This document shows, piece after piece, positions 39,801 to 49,255 of a stretch of DNA of 64,000 nucleotides. Made by a program: the position numbers and the translations under genes. Each line of letters opens with the position of its first letter. Within the stretch, counting starts at the first letter, position 1. This DNA is from Sialis fuliginosa (Eukaryota; Arthropoda; Insecta; Megaloptera; Sialidae). The DNA is taken from the NCBI GenBank assembly GCA_961205875.1, contig OY540810.1, positions 32,054,001 through 32,118,000 on the forward strand. The letters are read 5' to 3'. The notes beneath the pieces were generated by a model that worked only from the letters and a program-made list of their open reading frames with translations, had not been told where the DNA came from and made no database searches.

Positions 39801-42800
39801 ATAAATTGACACAAGTTACGAATACATACACGTCATAAAGATTCAAAGTTAGGCGAATACCCAAGTTCTGTTATACATGTGCGTGGTGACAACCGGTGTC
39901 TAGTAGCCTAGATTAGTGAATATACAAAACTTTTTAACCTCATAAAAGTGAATCCGCGTAAATGGAAAGATTAATGTATATACATATATTTAATGTGCCT
40001 ATTGCTGTCTTTCATTTTCAAGAAATGCCGTTAATATCTAATTTGATTATGAACCTCTCAGAACATGTTTATGAAATATTCTATCAATAGAAAACAATAG
40101 TGTCTGCATGGTGAATTAATTTCTACGTACTATTGATAATTTGTGTATACAAACTTCAATGTCTCTATTTTTAACAGTAACGAAAGCCTGGAATATTCTA
40201 TTTCAATATGACACTAATGCTATCTGTCGATATAATCTTCCATAAATGTTCCAACAGATCCACATTAAAAAAATCATGTTAACGAACATTTGAAAAATAT
40301 ACTATTTTCGAGTTCACCTTCTTTAAACAACTGTTCTCATTACCAAAATATAGGTTCAAAAATGCATCTAAGATTTAGTGGGATATATGGGCCCCTCCCC
40401 TCTTGGGATATGACTTAACCTAACGTAATATAAGCTAACGCAATTGTAACGTGTTTTCTTTTTAAATTTTTATTAAGGTTACCCCCCTCACCCATAACAG
40501 AAAGGAATTGAAAATTTACAAATATGTAATTTTTTTCTAGGTAATTTTTTTTGTAAACTTTGCCTTCTCTTTGAAAAATTTACTGCAGATGCCCCTGCCC
40601 TTATAATCAACAAGGTAATATTAAAGATTTGATTTTTTAAATTTTTTACGGAAGTGTAAGTTTCTTGTTAATCTCATAAAATTCGTACGATTGAGAATTT
40701 TAAACAGGCTTTTACACAAAAAGTATTATTGTGTTTTGAATAAGATAATACAATTATTAGTTATTTTTCAGAAACCAAACCGGCTATTTCCACTATATTT
40801 CGTTTGATTCTTTAATTTTATATCAGAGTTTTATTTTAGTAAATTGAAAAATATTAATATTTTTATTTTGTGGAAGTAAATATTTTAGTTTCTCAATGGC
40901 TAAAATATATTACTGATTGAGGAGATTCATTTTAATTGAAAGATATACCGTAGTCTTTCCCAATAGTAACAAACTAACTAAATAAACATCTGTATTAAAC
41001 TATGACATAACAATAAACAAAACACTATTTTTCTGATTTTTTAACATTGAACGTTAAACTTTAAACATAATATTTAACAGTTAGAATTAGACAATAGCTG
41101 AACGTAAAAATCTAGACATCTTCAACACAACAAATAGCCTATAATATTTAAAATATACAAAACGACAACATTATTTCACAAATCGATACAAAAAACCCAG
41201 TTAGACAAAGAAAAAATGTATTTACCTAACAAACATTAACAAACATACGTTATTATCAAAAAGCAAAAACAATTGTGGAAATCACCCATTTTAATAGTGT
41301 TGGCATTAGGCACAAAAATAGGAATGTTAATTCAATGTTGGTACAGTGGAATACGTACCCCAAGAAAAAGTTGTAGTTATTTTTTCCGGCCAAGTACTGC
41401 CAAAAGTAGTTTCTTTACATTGGGTCATTGTTCCTGTTGAAAAATATCCGGTATTTTAAAATACCTTCGCACTAGCAAAATGTAAATAATATTTTACCCA
41501 AGAGCATATCAATATAATTTTTTAAATAATAATAAAATAATACGGTCTGGATGGATAGATCCAAAAATAAAATTAAAATATGATTATATGCTCTGGGTTT
41601 ATTTATTTAATAAATAAGATATTGCTAGTTATAAAATTAAAATACATGCATTTAAGTAAATATTTCTAATAAAGTTAATATTAAAATAGGTAAGTTATTT
41701 CACACTGCTCTGACAATGAGTACCATATTAAAAATAAGATTTTCTATTCAAATACTAATCAATGGTAATAAAGGTTATGTTCAAATAGGAGGTATTTTGA
41801 TCCTTCTTTTATAGAGTAAAAAAAACTAGATAAATGTTTTTCATGCACCAAAAACTCACTATAGTATGTAATGACAATCTACTGGCAAACTGTCAATCTC
41901 AATTACGAAGAAAAACATTGAATTTGTCCTCTCTCTAATTAAAGTATTCATTTGATTACAGTCCAAACAATAGCCCAAAATTTAGAACCAGCAGTCGATC
42001 AGTAGAAAAACTTGGAAAAGCTTGGGTGTTGAAACTTTTGTAATAAACCAACATTACAAGCTGACAATGTATTGTGAGCCATCCAACAGGAATACTGATA
42101 GAGATTTTTGTCATATCCACCATACAGTATTTTCGATTTATTTTAATATTTCTGAAGTTTTTTTAACTCTAATTTAAATTTTTTTTCATTATGTTATTTT
42201 TTTTTAATACATACTAAACTAGAAAAAAAGTCCTAAAAAAGAAATTTAAACAAGTGACTAGTGACAAAATTAACCTATTCTTTTAAAGTTTACCCAACCA
42301 CTTTTAATTCTAAAATTTAAACGGTTAAAAAATTTCATTGTGTTTTTTTTATATATTATTCGTATATCTACATAAATTCTTCTATTATAAAAACTTTTTT
42401 TTTGAGACAAATTTTTCAGACAAATGTTACCTACTCAAATTGAAGGGTGCAATATCGTGATATTTTTTATTTGTGAGTGTATTTTTATGATTATCTTATT
42501 GTTTTTTAAGAAGACAGTATATTTTTGAATGAAGTGTCGGATTGTACGTTTAGCCGGAAAATTTTTGAATCCGAAGCGATTTTCTTTATTTTTTGTTCAA
42601 ATGAAATGTTACTTATCAAACAAAAGTTACTCAGTCTAGAGAAGGAAATATCATAATATTTTTTTTTGTTTTTTAATGATCTTTGATTTTTTAAATGAAA
42701 ATATATATTTTTGTTTTAAGAAAACTGTTGCTTCAATTTCTTTTAATTTGAGATTTTTTTAGGGCTGTGAAAAAAATTACAATAATCTTTTTGCTACACT

Positions 42801-44164
42801 TATTATTTGAAACAACATTCTTTATGTTTTAGAATTAGATCCTTATTACAAAAATATAAACATTAAAAATAGCCACAAAAAAAAATGATATTGTCCTCTC
42901 CAAACTGATTGTGAGTAAATTATGTTAGAAAAGTATTTAATTTTGAACTATCGATAATAGAGTTCACGAAACATCCAAAACAAATAATTACACCTACCCA
43001 AACAAAAATAACTGAACTATTTATCAAATATTAACTACAGTTTTGGTCAGCATTTGAATAGAAATCTCACACTGTGCACTATAGTAATTATTAATTAGTT
43101 CTACTGCTAGAAGAATGGGTTACATAATAGTTTCACCACTAATAGCGCTGAAAACGCATGTTGTAGCAGTTGGGAGTGTACGTGGCCGGAAAATCTTCAT
43201 CTAGTCTCACATTAAATTTAGATTTAATTTCAGCAGAAATTTTTGCAAGACCTGTGTTATAAGGGTGACTACATCTGGAAATTGATTTTGAACCGAATAG
43301 TTTCTTGAAACTAAAAAAAATCTTCAAAAGAATGCTTTTTCCTATTGTTTCCACTAAATAGAAGAAATTTCAGAAGAATTTAATTTCGGATGACTTTTTT
43401 TTTAAAACTAGCCCTTTTATATATTTTTTTATCGACAATGTTTAATTTTGACGAATTCTGACAAAGTTTTTTCGACTAACAATATGATTTATCTTATACA
43501 ACTAAATAAAAGAATATTTGAATTTGATTAGGTTTTTTTTTTAACAATTACAAATAAAGGGCTGAAATTTTATTGAAATAAAATCCAAATTATATATTTA
43601 CTTTAGTATTAGATCAAAATAAAGATAACCTTACCGCTCGATATAATTTCGATATATGTAAATTTTAAATCATTCTTTATTGTTGAAATATTTGGACGAT
43701 ACATCTGGACCAGACGCAGCAAAAATAGGGATTTCTGAATAATACAAAATGGACACTCTTACAAAATGTATAAACAGATAATATTAATTATTCATTAAAT
43801 AAGCTAGATAAAATGTATTATTTATTATCTGATTTTCATGTTAATTTATTATTTGATTATTGATTAAGTTATTAATATAAATTATTGAATGCGTGTATAT
43901 TGTATAATATGTTAATAAATGATATATGGATATTACAATAAACATATTTTGAAAGTGTGTCCATTTTAAAGAACATTTAGAGGATAATTTGGCAAAAATA
44001 GAATGTGTGCGCATACACACATAGGCGTTGAGCGTAACATAACATCAGCACAAATACATTTCAAAGACTTACCCCCTGACATCTTAGGTTCACCAAGTTG
44101 TACATAGAATAATACATCTTTTTCATAACTGTCCTCTTCCATTATGTGTAGAGCTATTGTCTTT
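15603..44164 (-). CDS. Calx: Na+/Ca2+ exchanger (Calx/NCX), six C-terminal exons
   Basis: Plasma-membrane exchanger that trades Na+ for Ca2+. Read on the minus strand, exons 44164-44073, 26798-26653, 18819-18576, 16376-16218, 16091-15920 and 15807-15603 join with matching phases and GT-AG sites into 1018 nt: 338 residues plus stop. In order they give the end of Ca2+-binding domain 2 (MEEDSYEKDVLFYVQLGEP), the loop ESKEFKNTVDKLVQRANA, GTSSWKEQFVEALTVSAG, an acidic/Gly stretch, a membrane helix (FLTLFWKLLFAFVPPT), then the alpha-2 repeat (GDVASHFG, DSVTAIVFVALGTSIPD, GNVTGSNAVNVFLGIG), GGELGGPK and the C-terminus STLEVYDVIEGF. The alpha-2 repeat carries ion-coordinating residues and is intact. 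The 5' exons (N-terminal membrane half, CBD1, most of CBD2) are not in the window, so the intron upstream of 44164 exceeds 19.8 kb. The gene is convergent with catalase; a 3' UTR of several hundred bases below 15603 is expected. Confidence 0.96.
15920..16091 (-). CDS. Calx: Calx exon, second half of alpha-2 repeat
   Basis: Acceptor tatatag, donor AA|gtaagt. Encodes TFASKVAAIQDKYADASIG to NGRRFLVEPG, containing GNVTGSNAVNVFLGIGIAW. The junction to the last exon makes the Asn of EPGN. Confidence 0.96.
16218..16376 (-). CDS. Calx: Calx exon, first half of alpha-2 repeat
   Basis: Acceptor tatcag, donor CCAG|gtaatt. Encodes ICGGYLCFVVSILAIGVV, GDVASHFGFTIGIRDSV and FVALGTSIP, followed across the junction by DTFASK. 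Confidence 0.96.
16469..18371. mobile_element. Large foldback element filling a Calx intron
   Basis: Inverted arms of roughly 380 bp: left CAGGGTGGGGCAATAG, right complement ending CGGGCAATAG. The inner blocks (gtgctacaaaaaagt, ttaacacttctcttgg, gcggccgcagctttgaagac) are matched in both arms. The left side follows TA; the right end is mutated. A 970-bp hAT interrupts it at 16945-17914. It has no transposase. Confidence 0.8.
16945..17914. mobile_element. hAT element nested in the foldback
   Basis: Ends TAGGGTTTGCAATCCCG and CGGGATTGCAAACCCTA. Flanks gatgttat (16937-16944) and gacgttat (17915-17922) match at 7 of 8. The terminal blocks are rich in gcgggat/atcccgc. Reading frames inside are short and unconvincing. 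Confidence 0.85.
18576..18819 (-). CDS. Calx: Calx exon, loop end and first C-terminal helix
   Basis: Acceptor atatttcag, donor ACAG|gttttt. Encodes NTVDKLVQRANASLLIGTSS, WKEQFVEALTVSAG, a Gly/Asp-rich linker and YIMHFLTLFWKLLFAFVPPT. The exon is noticeably richer in G+C than its surroundings. Confidence 0.95.
19065..19230. mobile_element. pogo/Tigger-like MITE
   Basis: TA on both sides. Left end CAGTGGAACCTCGTTAGTA, complement of the right end TAGTGAAACCTCGTTAGTAC. 166 bp, no coding capacity. It is inserted in the 18896 element. Confidence 0.85.
19241..19514. mobile_element. hAT-type element nested in its own relative
   Basis: Starts CAGTGGCGCCGGAGC, ends GGTTCCGGCGCCATTG. Flanks ctcacttt and cttacttt match at 7 of 8. 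Same family as its host but in opposite orientation, so the locus looks like a foldback. Confidence 0.8.
19696..21201. other. Non-coding Calx intron DNA
   Basis: No gene or clear element. A single gcatgcgcga motif occurs near 20368. Confidence 0.4.
21202..21390. repeat. Near-perfect ~190-bp palindrome
   Basis: Arms of about 94 bp are centred near 21296. The left arm contains cttggcttctggatgtaagc and caacgtttcgtcacacattg; the right arm has their complements with few mismatches. The centre (agatcttcag / ctgaagatgt) continues the symmetry to a loop of about 11 nt. Confidence 0.85.
21391..22550. repeat. Non-coding with a relative of the 4430 foldback
   Basis: 22083-22205 carries aataatcatggtt, ccattattacg-like and cgttaattctaaacgttaat motifs shared with 4430-4606. 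Otherwise A/T-rich DNA without a gene. Confidence 0.45.
22551..23940 (-). mobile_element. CR1/jockey-like LINE, 5'-truncated reverse transcriptase
   Basis: The minus strand is open from about 23940 to the stop at 22716. It shows RT motifs in order: LLLDLTKAFDSIDHSILLEK, GVPQGSVLGPLLFTLYINDL, FADDTTITYIHK, then LGITIDKQLNWKQHI, SSLRYGLIFWGN and a C-terminal PSEIKILPLKKFK. The catalytic FADD is intact. About 140 nt of 3' UTR follow, then five copies of the pentamer written agaat on the plus strand (22551-22575), the simple-repeat tail typical of CR1-like LINEs. The endonuclease and the N-terminal part of the RT are absent. It is a dead copy lying in the same orientation as Calx within its 7.8-kb intron. 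Confidence 0.9.
23941..24390. other. Possible hAT end next to the LINE
   Basis: 23963 begins cagtggcggatttataattt, which looks like a hAT terminus, with GC-rich blocks after it. No matching right end or target duplication was found, so the element is not delimited. Confidence 0.3.
24391..24482. repeat. 92-bp hairpin with 41-bp arms
   Basis: The left arm (tatagttgta, attaaatcttcctctacaaa) and the complement of the right arm differ at only about two positions; the loop is gtga. Either strand would form a long hairpin RNA. Confidence 0.85.
24483..25617. other. A/T-rich intron DNA with a ribozyme-like motif
   Basis: No gene. Minus strand 24743-24719 reads ctgatgaagacaaaatgttg then aaaa, a possible decayed hammerhead-like core. 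The rest is A/T-rich. Confidence 0.35.
25650..26035. mobile_element. TA-flanked MITE, long inverted repeats
   Basis: TA on both sides. Left end CAGTGTATTCCAAGTTGATT, complement of the right end CAATGTATTCCAAGTTTATT. Pairing continues inwards for roughly 150 bp (gttgtagtaacctttgg, cagtattttgttttcaa). Copy B has the empty site. Confidence 0.88.
26266..26379. mobile_element. 114-bp mini-hAT
   Basis: Ends CAGCGGTTCTTAAACTTA and TAGTTTAAAAACCACTG. Flanks atttagat and atctaggt match at 6 of 8. The paralogous copy B lacks it. Confidence 0.8.
26653..26798 (-). CDS. Calx: Calx exon, regulatory loop
   Basis: Acceptor gagttacag, donor AAG|gttagt. Encodes DELANLAAAAEKKRPDQLTE to IRIKESKEFK, matching the segment after CBD2 in insect exchangers. 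Both junction phases agree with the neighbouring exons. Confidence 0.93.
26799..27518. other. A/T-rich Calx intron DNA
   Basis: Nothing recognised beyond short A/T-rich repeats. Confidence 0.4.
27519..27816. repeat. Foldback rich in GATC/AGATCT
   Basis: Arms of about 110 bp: left ctgaagtgatcaaatc, attttgagacaaaatcat, cactggtttttgatctgtgg; the right arm carries the complements. The centre is a run of agatct/gatc words. Confidence 0.8.
28110..28292. repeat. Compound palindrome
   Basis: The outer arm ggtctccgtcaccgctt plus ccttgcaaatctatta at 28131-28167 is mirrored at 28229-28275. An inner palindrome pairs acatgttagctgagtc with its complement at about 28218-28234. Confidence 0.75.
28306..28688. 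mobile_element. MITE with C-rich subterminal blocks
   Basis: Left end AGGGACCATCCATAAATTAC; complement of the right end AAGGGGTCGTCCATAAATTA, continuing cgt. Flanked by TTA/TTAT-like sequence. Poly-C blocks lie just inside the ends. I infer a DNA transposon derivative and do not assign the superfamily. Confidence 0.7.
28713..29238. mobile_element. mariner-like deletion derivative
   Basis: TA on both sides (28711-28712, 29239-29240). Left CGAGAGGAGGCTGAAAA, complement of the right CGAGGGGAAGCTATAAAA, then the shared tcggcctgag and tacttctc blocks. No transposase frame survives. Confidence 0.72.
29241..30342. other. A/T-rich Calx intron DNA
   Basis: No gene or delimited repeat recognised. Confidence 0.4.
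30343..30485 (-). repeat. Inverted repeat carrying a hammerhead-like motif
   Basis: Arms of about 40 bp (cttaaactaaaaataataca, ctttaaccataataaaa and their complements) flank the ribozyme-like core. Beyond the right arm comes accacagtttccccgttttt, shared in inverse with 50578-50715. The arrangement suggests a remnant of a ribozyme-bearing retroelement such as a Penelope-like element. Confidence 0.65.
30384..30425 (-). ncRNA. Hammerhead-ribozyme-like sequence
   Basis: On the minus strand: CTGATGA, one extra G, stem II GACTTC-TTGT-GAAGTC (six perfect pairs), then GAAA, a short stem III (AC-ACGT-GT) and C at the expected cleavage position, followed by GAG that pairs with the CTC just before CTGATGA. 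All core bases of the hammerhead fold are present; the extra G at the base of stem II is unusual. The flanking 40-bp arms would extend stem I. Self-cleavage is inferred, not shown. Confidence 0.55.
30486..31299. other. A/T-rich Calx intron DNA
   Basis: No gene recognised. Tail of the ribozyme-bearing repeat to about 30520, then unremarkable A/T-rich sequence. Confidence 0.4.
31300..31570 (+). mobile_element. Possible solo LTR
   Basis: In the plus direction: gggtgacactac, then ctataaaaata (TATA-like, about 31351), then aataaa (about 31479), then a terminal part rich in aaccgaaactgacattcgac and ending agtaacatccctcaac. The U3-R-U5 order fits an LTR. No internal retroelement, partner LTR or target duplication was found. 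Confidence 0.35.
31683..32020. mobile_element. hAT-type element, perfect 8-bp target duplication
   Basis: Ends TACAGGTGTACCGG and CCGGTACACCTCTA. Flanks are atatttgg on both sides (31675-31682, 32021-32028), an exact match. Non-coding. Confidence 0.85.
32121..32316. mobile_element. Tc1/mariner-type MITE
   Basis: TA on both sides. Left CAGGGTGTTCAAGATAAGCG, complement of the right CAGGCTGCGCGCGAAATGCA, then shared catgg(g)gatttyctaa and gtaagatata blocks. Confidence 0.8.
32317..33993. other. A/T-rich Calx intron with a GAGA-rich patch
   Basis: No gene recognised. 33265-33450 is rich in GA on the plus strand (gagaaagagatag, gagagaaaaagagaat), i.e. TCTCTTTCTC on the Calx strand. Confidence 0.4.
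33994..34404. mobile_element. hAT-type element, intact reference copy of the 18896 family
   Basis: Ends CAGTGGCGCCGGAGCTGGGG and GCTTCCAGTGTCACTG. Flanks gtgacata and gggacata match at 7 of 8. Non-coding. Confidence 0.85.
34405..35383. other. A/T-rich Calx intron DNA
   Basis: Nothing recognised. Confidence 0.4.
35384..35908. mobile_element. hAT-type element with GAACC-repeat ends
   Basis: Starts CAGGGGCTTGAACC and ends GGTTCAAATAACTG. Flanks are attttaac on both sides, an exact 8-bp duplication. Both subterminal regions are arrays of gaaccc/gaacct words in the same orientation. Confidence 0.82.
35909..36655. other. A/T-rich Calx intron DNA
   Basis: Nothing recognised. Confidence 0.4.
36656..36927. 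mobile_element. hAT element, perfect 8-bp target duplication
   Basis: Ends TAGGGTTTCCAGGT and ACCTGGCAACCCTA. Flanks are taagcaga on both sides. It contains a fragment of the 834-1161 family at about 36700-36803 (tTTTT tract, then gcgggttggacaagcttgct). Confidence 0.87.
36700..36803. mobile_element. Nested fragment of the 834-1161 hAT family
   Basis: Complement of the other copy: aagacc, a T tract, ggtcgcgtcaat, then the terminus gggttggacaagcttgct. One terminus is missing, so this is a truncated or deleted insertion. Confidence 0.6.
36928..38910. other. A/T-rich Calx intron DNA with C tracts
   Basis: C tracts at about 37172-37183 and 38192-38210. No gene or delimited repeat recognised. Confidence 0.4.
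38911..39216. mobile_element. TIR element, copy 1 of a three-copy family
   Basis: Starts ATGTCTGGTATTATAAA and ends TTTATAATACCGGACAT. It shares cactttcaaatgagg, attaaaacagtggt and tccataactaatccata with 46194-46514 and 51814-52146. Confidence 0.78.
39532..39976. mobile_element. pogo/mariner-like MITE
   Basis: TA on both sides. Left CAGTAATCCCTCCATTTACG, complement of the right CATTAATCTTTCCATTTACG. Non-coding interior. Confidence 0.78.
39977..44072. other. Calx intron DNA, mostly unclassified
   Basis: Long A/T-rich stretch without a supported gene. A minus-strand open frame at 43139-43354 (ends FPATYTPNCYNMRFQRY) is unusual in composition but matches nothing I recognise. 42360-42740 shows weak internal duplication (ttacttatcaaac / ttacctactcaaa). 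Confidence 0.4.
44073..44164 (-). CDS. Calx: Calx exon, end of CBD2
   Basis: Acceptor ttacag, donor GGGG|gtaagt. Encodes KTIALHIMEEDSYEKDVLF and YVQLGEPKMSG, matching the last strands of Ca2+-binding domain 2. The phase fits the 26798 exon 17.3 kb away. It is the most 5' exon visible. Confidence 0.9.
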
Positions 44165-44253
44165 CTGTAATTAAAAAAAAAAGAAAATATTAGTAATTAG
44201 AAATTTTTTCGTCAAAAATAGAAGGCCGCAATATTTTAGGGGTTACAAAATGG

Positions 44254-44276
44254 ATATATATATATATATATATATA
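44254..44276. repeat. (AT)n microsatellite
   Basis: An AT run of about 23 bp just upstream of the Calx 44073-44164 exon on its 5' side. Confidence 0.9.
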
Positions 44277-44277
44277 A

Positions 44278-44975
44278 CACTAGCTATGCCCACGGCTTTG
44301 CTCGTGTGGACTATGGAATTATTGTTTAGGATTTTTGATAAATAAAGTTGAATTAAGAACAAACACGATTAGTTATTATTGTAATAATAACTAATCAACA
44401 CGTAAATTACCGAACAAAAACGAATCATTTAATTATTTATAATTTTTGTTCTGTTGAAATTTAAAAGTTTTTAATAAACAATTGACGATGAAAAGACAAC
44501 AGCCGAGCCTAGTAAATCCGAAACCGGCCTGTGATCGTTCCCTCTGCCCCTCTACGATGCGGTACGATCTTAAGTTCCCGCGTTATTAATAATATTTTAC
44601 CGTACTTTATAACGTATTTAAAGTTATTTCCTAAACTATACGACTAAATTGGATACTGTAAAGGGAAAATTACATCTACTTATAACAAAGAAATCATTTA
44701 TTTCGATAATGATTAATGTTTTGCAGGTCATAAGTCCACGTAAACAGAACCCAAACATTAAAAATTTTCTTTGTAACATAAAAACTATTATCGCCACTGC
44801 TTATTCCTTATGTTACCTAACGTATCAAAATATATCCTATAACTTGGCCAGAGAACATATCTTTGAATTAAAAAAAACAAAACACGTAAATCGGATAATA
44901 AGTGGTTCTCGAGTTATAAGCGCACTAAAAGACAGACAGGCAGAGAAACGTTGAGCTTTATATAGATATATTAAG
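44278..44975 (+). mobile_element. Interspersed insect repeat
   Basis: Starts ctagctatgcccacggcttt, then gctcgtgtgga, and ends with a gacagacaggcagag block and tttatatagatata. Both motifs are familiar from abundant arthropod interspersed repeats, whose class I do not assign. An open frame at 44649-44954 lies inside and is probably incidental. Confidence 0.5.
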
Positions 44976-46193
44976 GAAGTGTTTGATGAAGATTTACAAT
45001 TTTTTTTGGTTCCATAAAAAGGTTTACTTAAAGCAATAATTTTTAATTAACATTAATTTAATAAATTAAGGAGGTTTTATTGCATATATTTTTAAAAATT
45101 ATTTTAATCAAATGTTTGTAATATTTACTGTTTAAAATCTTTTTAATGGGCATTACAGTTTTAATAGAAATCCAGTTAATACAATTATATTAAAGATACA
45201 ATAATATTAAAGATAACATTTAAATTGTCAAAGTTATTATAAAAAGTGTATGAAAGTATCTGTAAATATGGAATACCCCTATTAACTTTTAATTAAATCT
45301 ATTTTTTAGATGAGAAAATACTGTAGGATATTCATAAGTATATAAAATACCTACTTTAATGATATAACTTTATATGTACTTATAACATGCATAATAAAAT
45401 TTTTAAGTATATTAAATAACACAAGTGTTGTGAAGTCTTTATATTATACACACTCTAGTTTAATATAACACAATTTTCCTACACTCAGCGAATCTCTGTA
45501 AGTGAAAACACTAGAAATGTTATTGTAACTGACAATGAGATATGTATAATACTCCCTATCTTACTTTCAGCTTTCATCCTCTGTTTCAAATCATTCCCCC
45601 TCTTAATTAAGTAACGTGTTTATTTTTTTAACATTATAACGAAAGGAAAAGTACTAACAATACATTATTTTTATTTAATGTGTTTGGATTCTTGATATAA
45701 TTTATTTATATTTTCTATACTTTAATACATTAAATACATTAATACAATCTAAATAACTTTTTACATGAATACAGTAAACATTATTTGGTTTCATTTAAAA
45801 CAATTAAAATAAACTCAAATATGTCAGCATCAAAAAATTATACAAGATTTAAAAAAGCATTTTATAAGGCAGAGAAAAATTTCCTAAATAAAACATTTTT
45901 AAGTTTAAAAATTGTTATACAAAAACGTTCAATAATATAAAAACATCCACAAATTCCAAAAGAAGATAAATTTACCTTCAATTTTCACCAATTTTTAATC
46001 CAATAACGATCATATTTGACGTGCTTACCTTTTTATTAAGTACCTGTTTCCAAATAATCTTAAAGATTATAAATTTATTAATTGTCTTTGTCTATCAAAT
46101 CGTTAGACTTATTATATTTTGACGGCCAGTCTTAAAGTAATTCATTCAGAAAACGACAAGCATGATTATTTTGTTTATTTTATGACAAACAAT
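44976..46193. other. A/T-rich Calx intron DNA
   Basis: Nothing recognised. Confidence 0.4.
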
Positions 46194-46514
46194 AATGTCC
46201 GGTATTATAAAGGAGCTAGCAAATTTGCTAGCTAGCAAGCACTTTCAAATGAGATATCAAACTTATATGACAGTTCTTTTGGAGTTTGTTGAAGACTTTG
46301 ACAAGTTTCGCACACGCGTTGTAGGTAAATACCAACAATATTAAAACAGTGGTATTATTATGAAAATTATTTTGTACGATGAAAGATGCCAACTGTGTTA
46401 CAATTAGTTGAAGTGTCACTACTCTAAATTCCATAGCTAATCCAAAGATACTAGTACAGAATTAATACCTCATTTGAAAGTGCTTGCTAATTTGTCGATA
46501 CGCTTTATTATCAA
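46194..46514. mobile_element. TIR element, copy 2 of the three-copy family
   Basis: Starts ATGTCCGGTATTATAAAGGA, then gctagcaaatttgctagcta. The right terminus is decayed (gctttattatcaagg). The interior is very close to copy 3. Confidence 0.75.
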
Positions 46515-48043
46515 GGTCGTAGAAATTTTACGAGTAGCAGTATTTTAAATCGAATCTATATAAATAATCAATTTTTATTAGACGAATTATAACAAAGTTT
46601 TTTATCACTTTTTCAAGACGAGTGTCTTTTTATGTATTGTTTAATATTTAATTATTTAATTTTTCTTTTTAAATCTTTTGATTTTTTGCAGCTGTTGAAA
46701 TGTATATATGTTTCATGAAAATATCTTCGTTGAAATACATAAATGCAAAGTTAAATTTTTGATATTTATTTATATTTTATATGTGTATATTTAAAACTTT
46801 CTTAATTTAGTTCATTGAATTTTATTATTGTAATCTTTTTTGTTAATTTTATTTTACAAGACAGTTTTATGCAACCTATTCACCGTGTAAATCGAGAGTT
46901 TGGTGCATAAATACCATAAATAACTGACTTGAAACAGTACTGAATAATTTAAAAATGTGTTTTTAAATAAATTAAACAGCTACTTCATTATTAAACTCGC
47001 GAGCTGTTTACAATCTCGAGGAACGTTTTAATTTACGCAGCCTGATCATCATAATGAGATTTTGAAGCTTTATTGCTCTCACTCGAGGATTCATTTCATT
47101 ACTTTCAGTTCTGAAACACCTTTCCTTAACTCATGGTCTTTGATGATGTTTATACACGAGATGTTCTGAGCCAAAAACGAATATATTCACAAAACAATAT
47201 GAATTTATGTCTAATAAATATTATAAGATTTATCTATTTTTGTGCGGTGACAATAAAAATGCTCGTTGATGCCCCAAATTATTTTCTAATGTAAAAAGAT
47301 GTATGTACATTTATATCAATTTTGAGAGCCTACACAGGTCATGATAATTTTTTAGACTAAATCTAATTCATGAATATTGTAGATCATATATTTTTTTATT
47401 GCTGTACGAACATTTTTGATCGAATTGTTATCAAAAAGACTTTCCAATTTCTTCTTCTTCTTTTATGCGATTTTTGTCAGCTGGGTCCTCTCATTTTCTG
47501 ACAGCTCCTTCGTATCCCAATTTCCAAATTTGAAATTTTTTATTGTCATTAAAATTTGTCATGTTTTTATTTTGATTGCAAATATCTCGGTTAAATATTT
47601 TTTTTATTTTTTGTTACTAAATTTTGGGATTTAGTAAGTTTTTTTTTTAATTTTCCGCCCAAAAATACGTAAGAAAAAACAGTAATTAGGAATGGATTTT
47701 TAAATTTAATTTAATACAAAATATATAGTTTTTCTTCCCTTAAAAATCTGATTTAATATGATTTTTAAATACGGTTTAGAAATGAATGGAATAATTAATT
47801 TTATTTATTTTATAAAAAAAACAATTTTGAGTTAACTGCTTTATCTCCAGAACGATTTAATATACATGTCATATCATTGAATAAACATAAAGTAGAATCG
47901 GTTGTGTAAAAAGTATACAAGTCAACTGAATTTTGGAGAATGTGTAGATATGAAGTCTTTTTTTCTAGGAATTTATACGCGCCAACCTTTAAAGGAATAT
48001 TGATCGTATATGAGTACATTATTATATATATTGTACATACATA
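46515..48043. other. A/T-rich Calx intron DNA
   Basis: Nothing recognised. Confidence 0.4.
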
Positions 48044-48360
48044 CATGGGCGCCGGGAGGGGGGTGCAAGGAGGTGCACTTGCACCCCCCTGGCAAATGAA
48101 ATAATTAAGAAATACAATTGTTATTTTAAAATTTAATACATTTGCACCCCCCTGGCAAATTGGAAAACATATAATAAGTTATAAATGTGAAAATATAAAA
48201 CTGAGGACCTTTTTTTTTTTTTTAGTCGTGTCGGTTTCAAATTGTATATATATGAAAACTGAAGACCTTTTTTTTTTTTTTTACTCATATTAACTTCCAT
48301 CAAATTTTTTTTTTTGTATATATTTGCACCCCCCTAAAAGAAATTCTGCCGGCTTCCATG
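48044..48360. mobile_element. hAT element, perfect 8-bp target duplication
   Basis: Starts CATGGGCGCCGG, ends CCGGCTTCCATG. Flanks are catacata on both sides (48036-48043, 48361-48368). Repeated tgcacccccct motifs occur inside, plus T tracts as in the 834-1161 family. Confidence 0.88.
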
Positions 48361-49255
48361 CATACATATATTATAAATATGACGGAATATTTTGTTTCTA
48401 CGATTAGTAGGAATTTTTATTAACTTCAAGTTGAAAAATTCAACTTTTTTTTTTAATTTGAACTGGCTTCAAATATAGTATTGCATAATGTTTTATAAGT
48501 GTTAAACCTTGAATTATGCAAATAATTCTGGTTAATAACAAATAAATAAGGGAATAGTACGAGTTAGTTGCGTTGAAAGTAAATACGTTGTACTATGGGC
48601 TTCAGAATTCGTCTGCCACGCTAAAGGTCAGAATCGCTTACAAGCGATTCGATAATATTAAGACAAACATCATCTTTTTCTAAGACGGAGCTTATATAGT
48701 TACATCATTTTAAATAAAAACACAAATATACGTCCATTTCATTAATTAATTTTATATCAAGTTCAACATATTTAAATACTAAAATTCGGAATATCAAATA
48801 TTTATTGTCACAAAATTTACTTATATAATTTTCAGTAGATTACATAATAATTTAAACGCACAAATATATATGAGTATTATAAACGAAGAGTACTTCTTTA
48901 TCTAGCAAATATGTTTCAAAATATCGGTCTTTGTTTGATATATGGAGAAATGATTTAAATATTGTAATAATCAAATGGAAGGAGTTTATTAAGTTTATGA
49001 GAAGCGAATTTGAATGAAAACTGGACGACCATTTCTGCATTTCACTGTACATATATATATACGTACTAGTTTCTACATATATTAATTCATTTCAAATACA
49101 TCCGCTGAGAAGATCTGTGAAGTTACTACTTAACTATATTAAGCTGACGTAAGTACTTCGAAATGTTCCAAGTTTAAGGGAGTATTAAAGGGTATGAAGA
49201 CTTATACATAATATTCGTAGTGACTGAACTCTGAGTCTATATTTCCAAGATCAAA
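48361..49255. other. A/T-rich Calx intron DNA
   Basis: Nothing recognised. Confidence 0.4.

Noticed and set aside
44649-44954. 101-codon plus-strand frame
   Set aside because: Lies inside an interspersed repeat; no recognisable domain.
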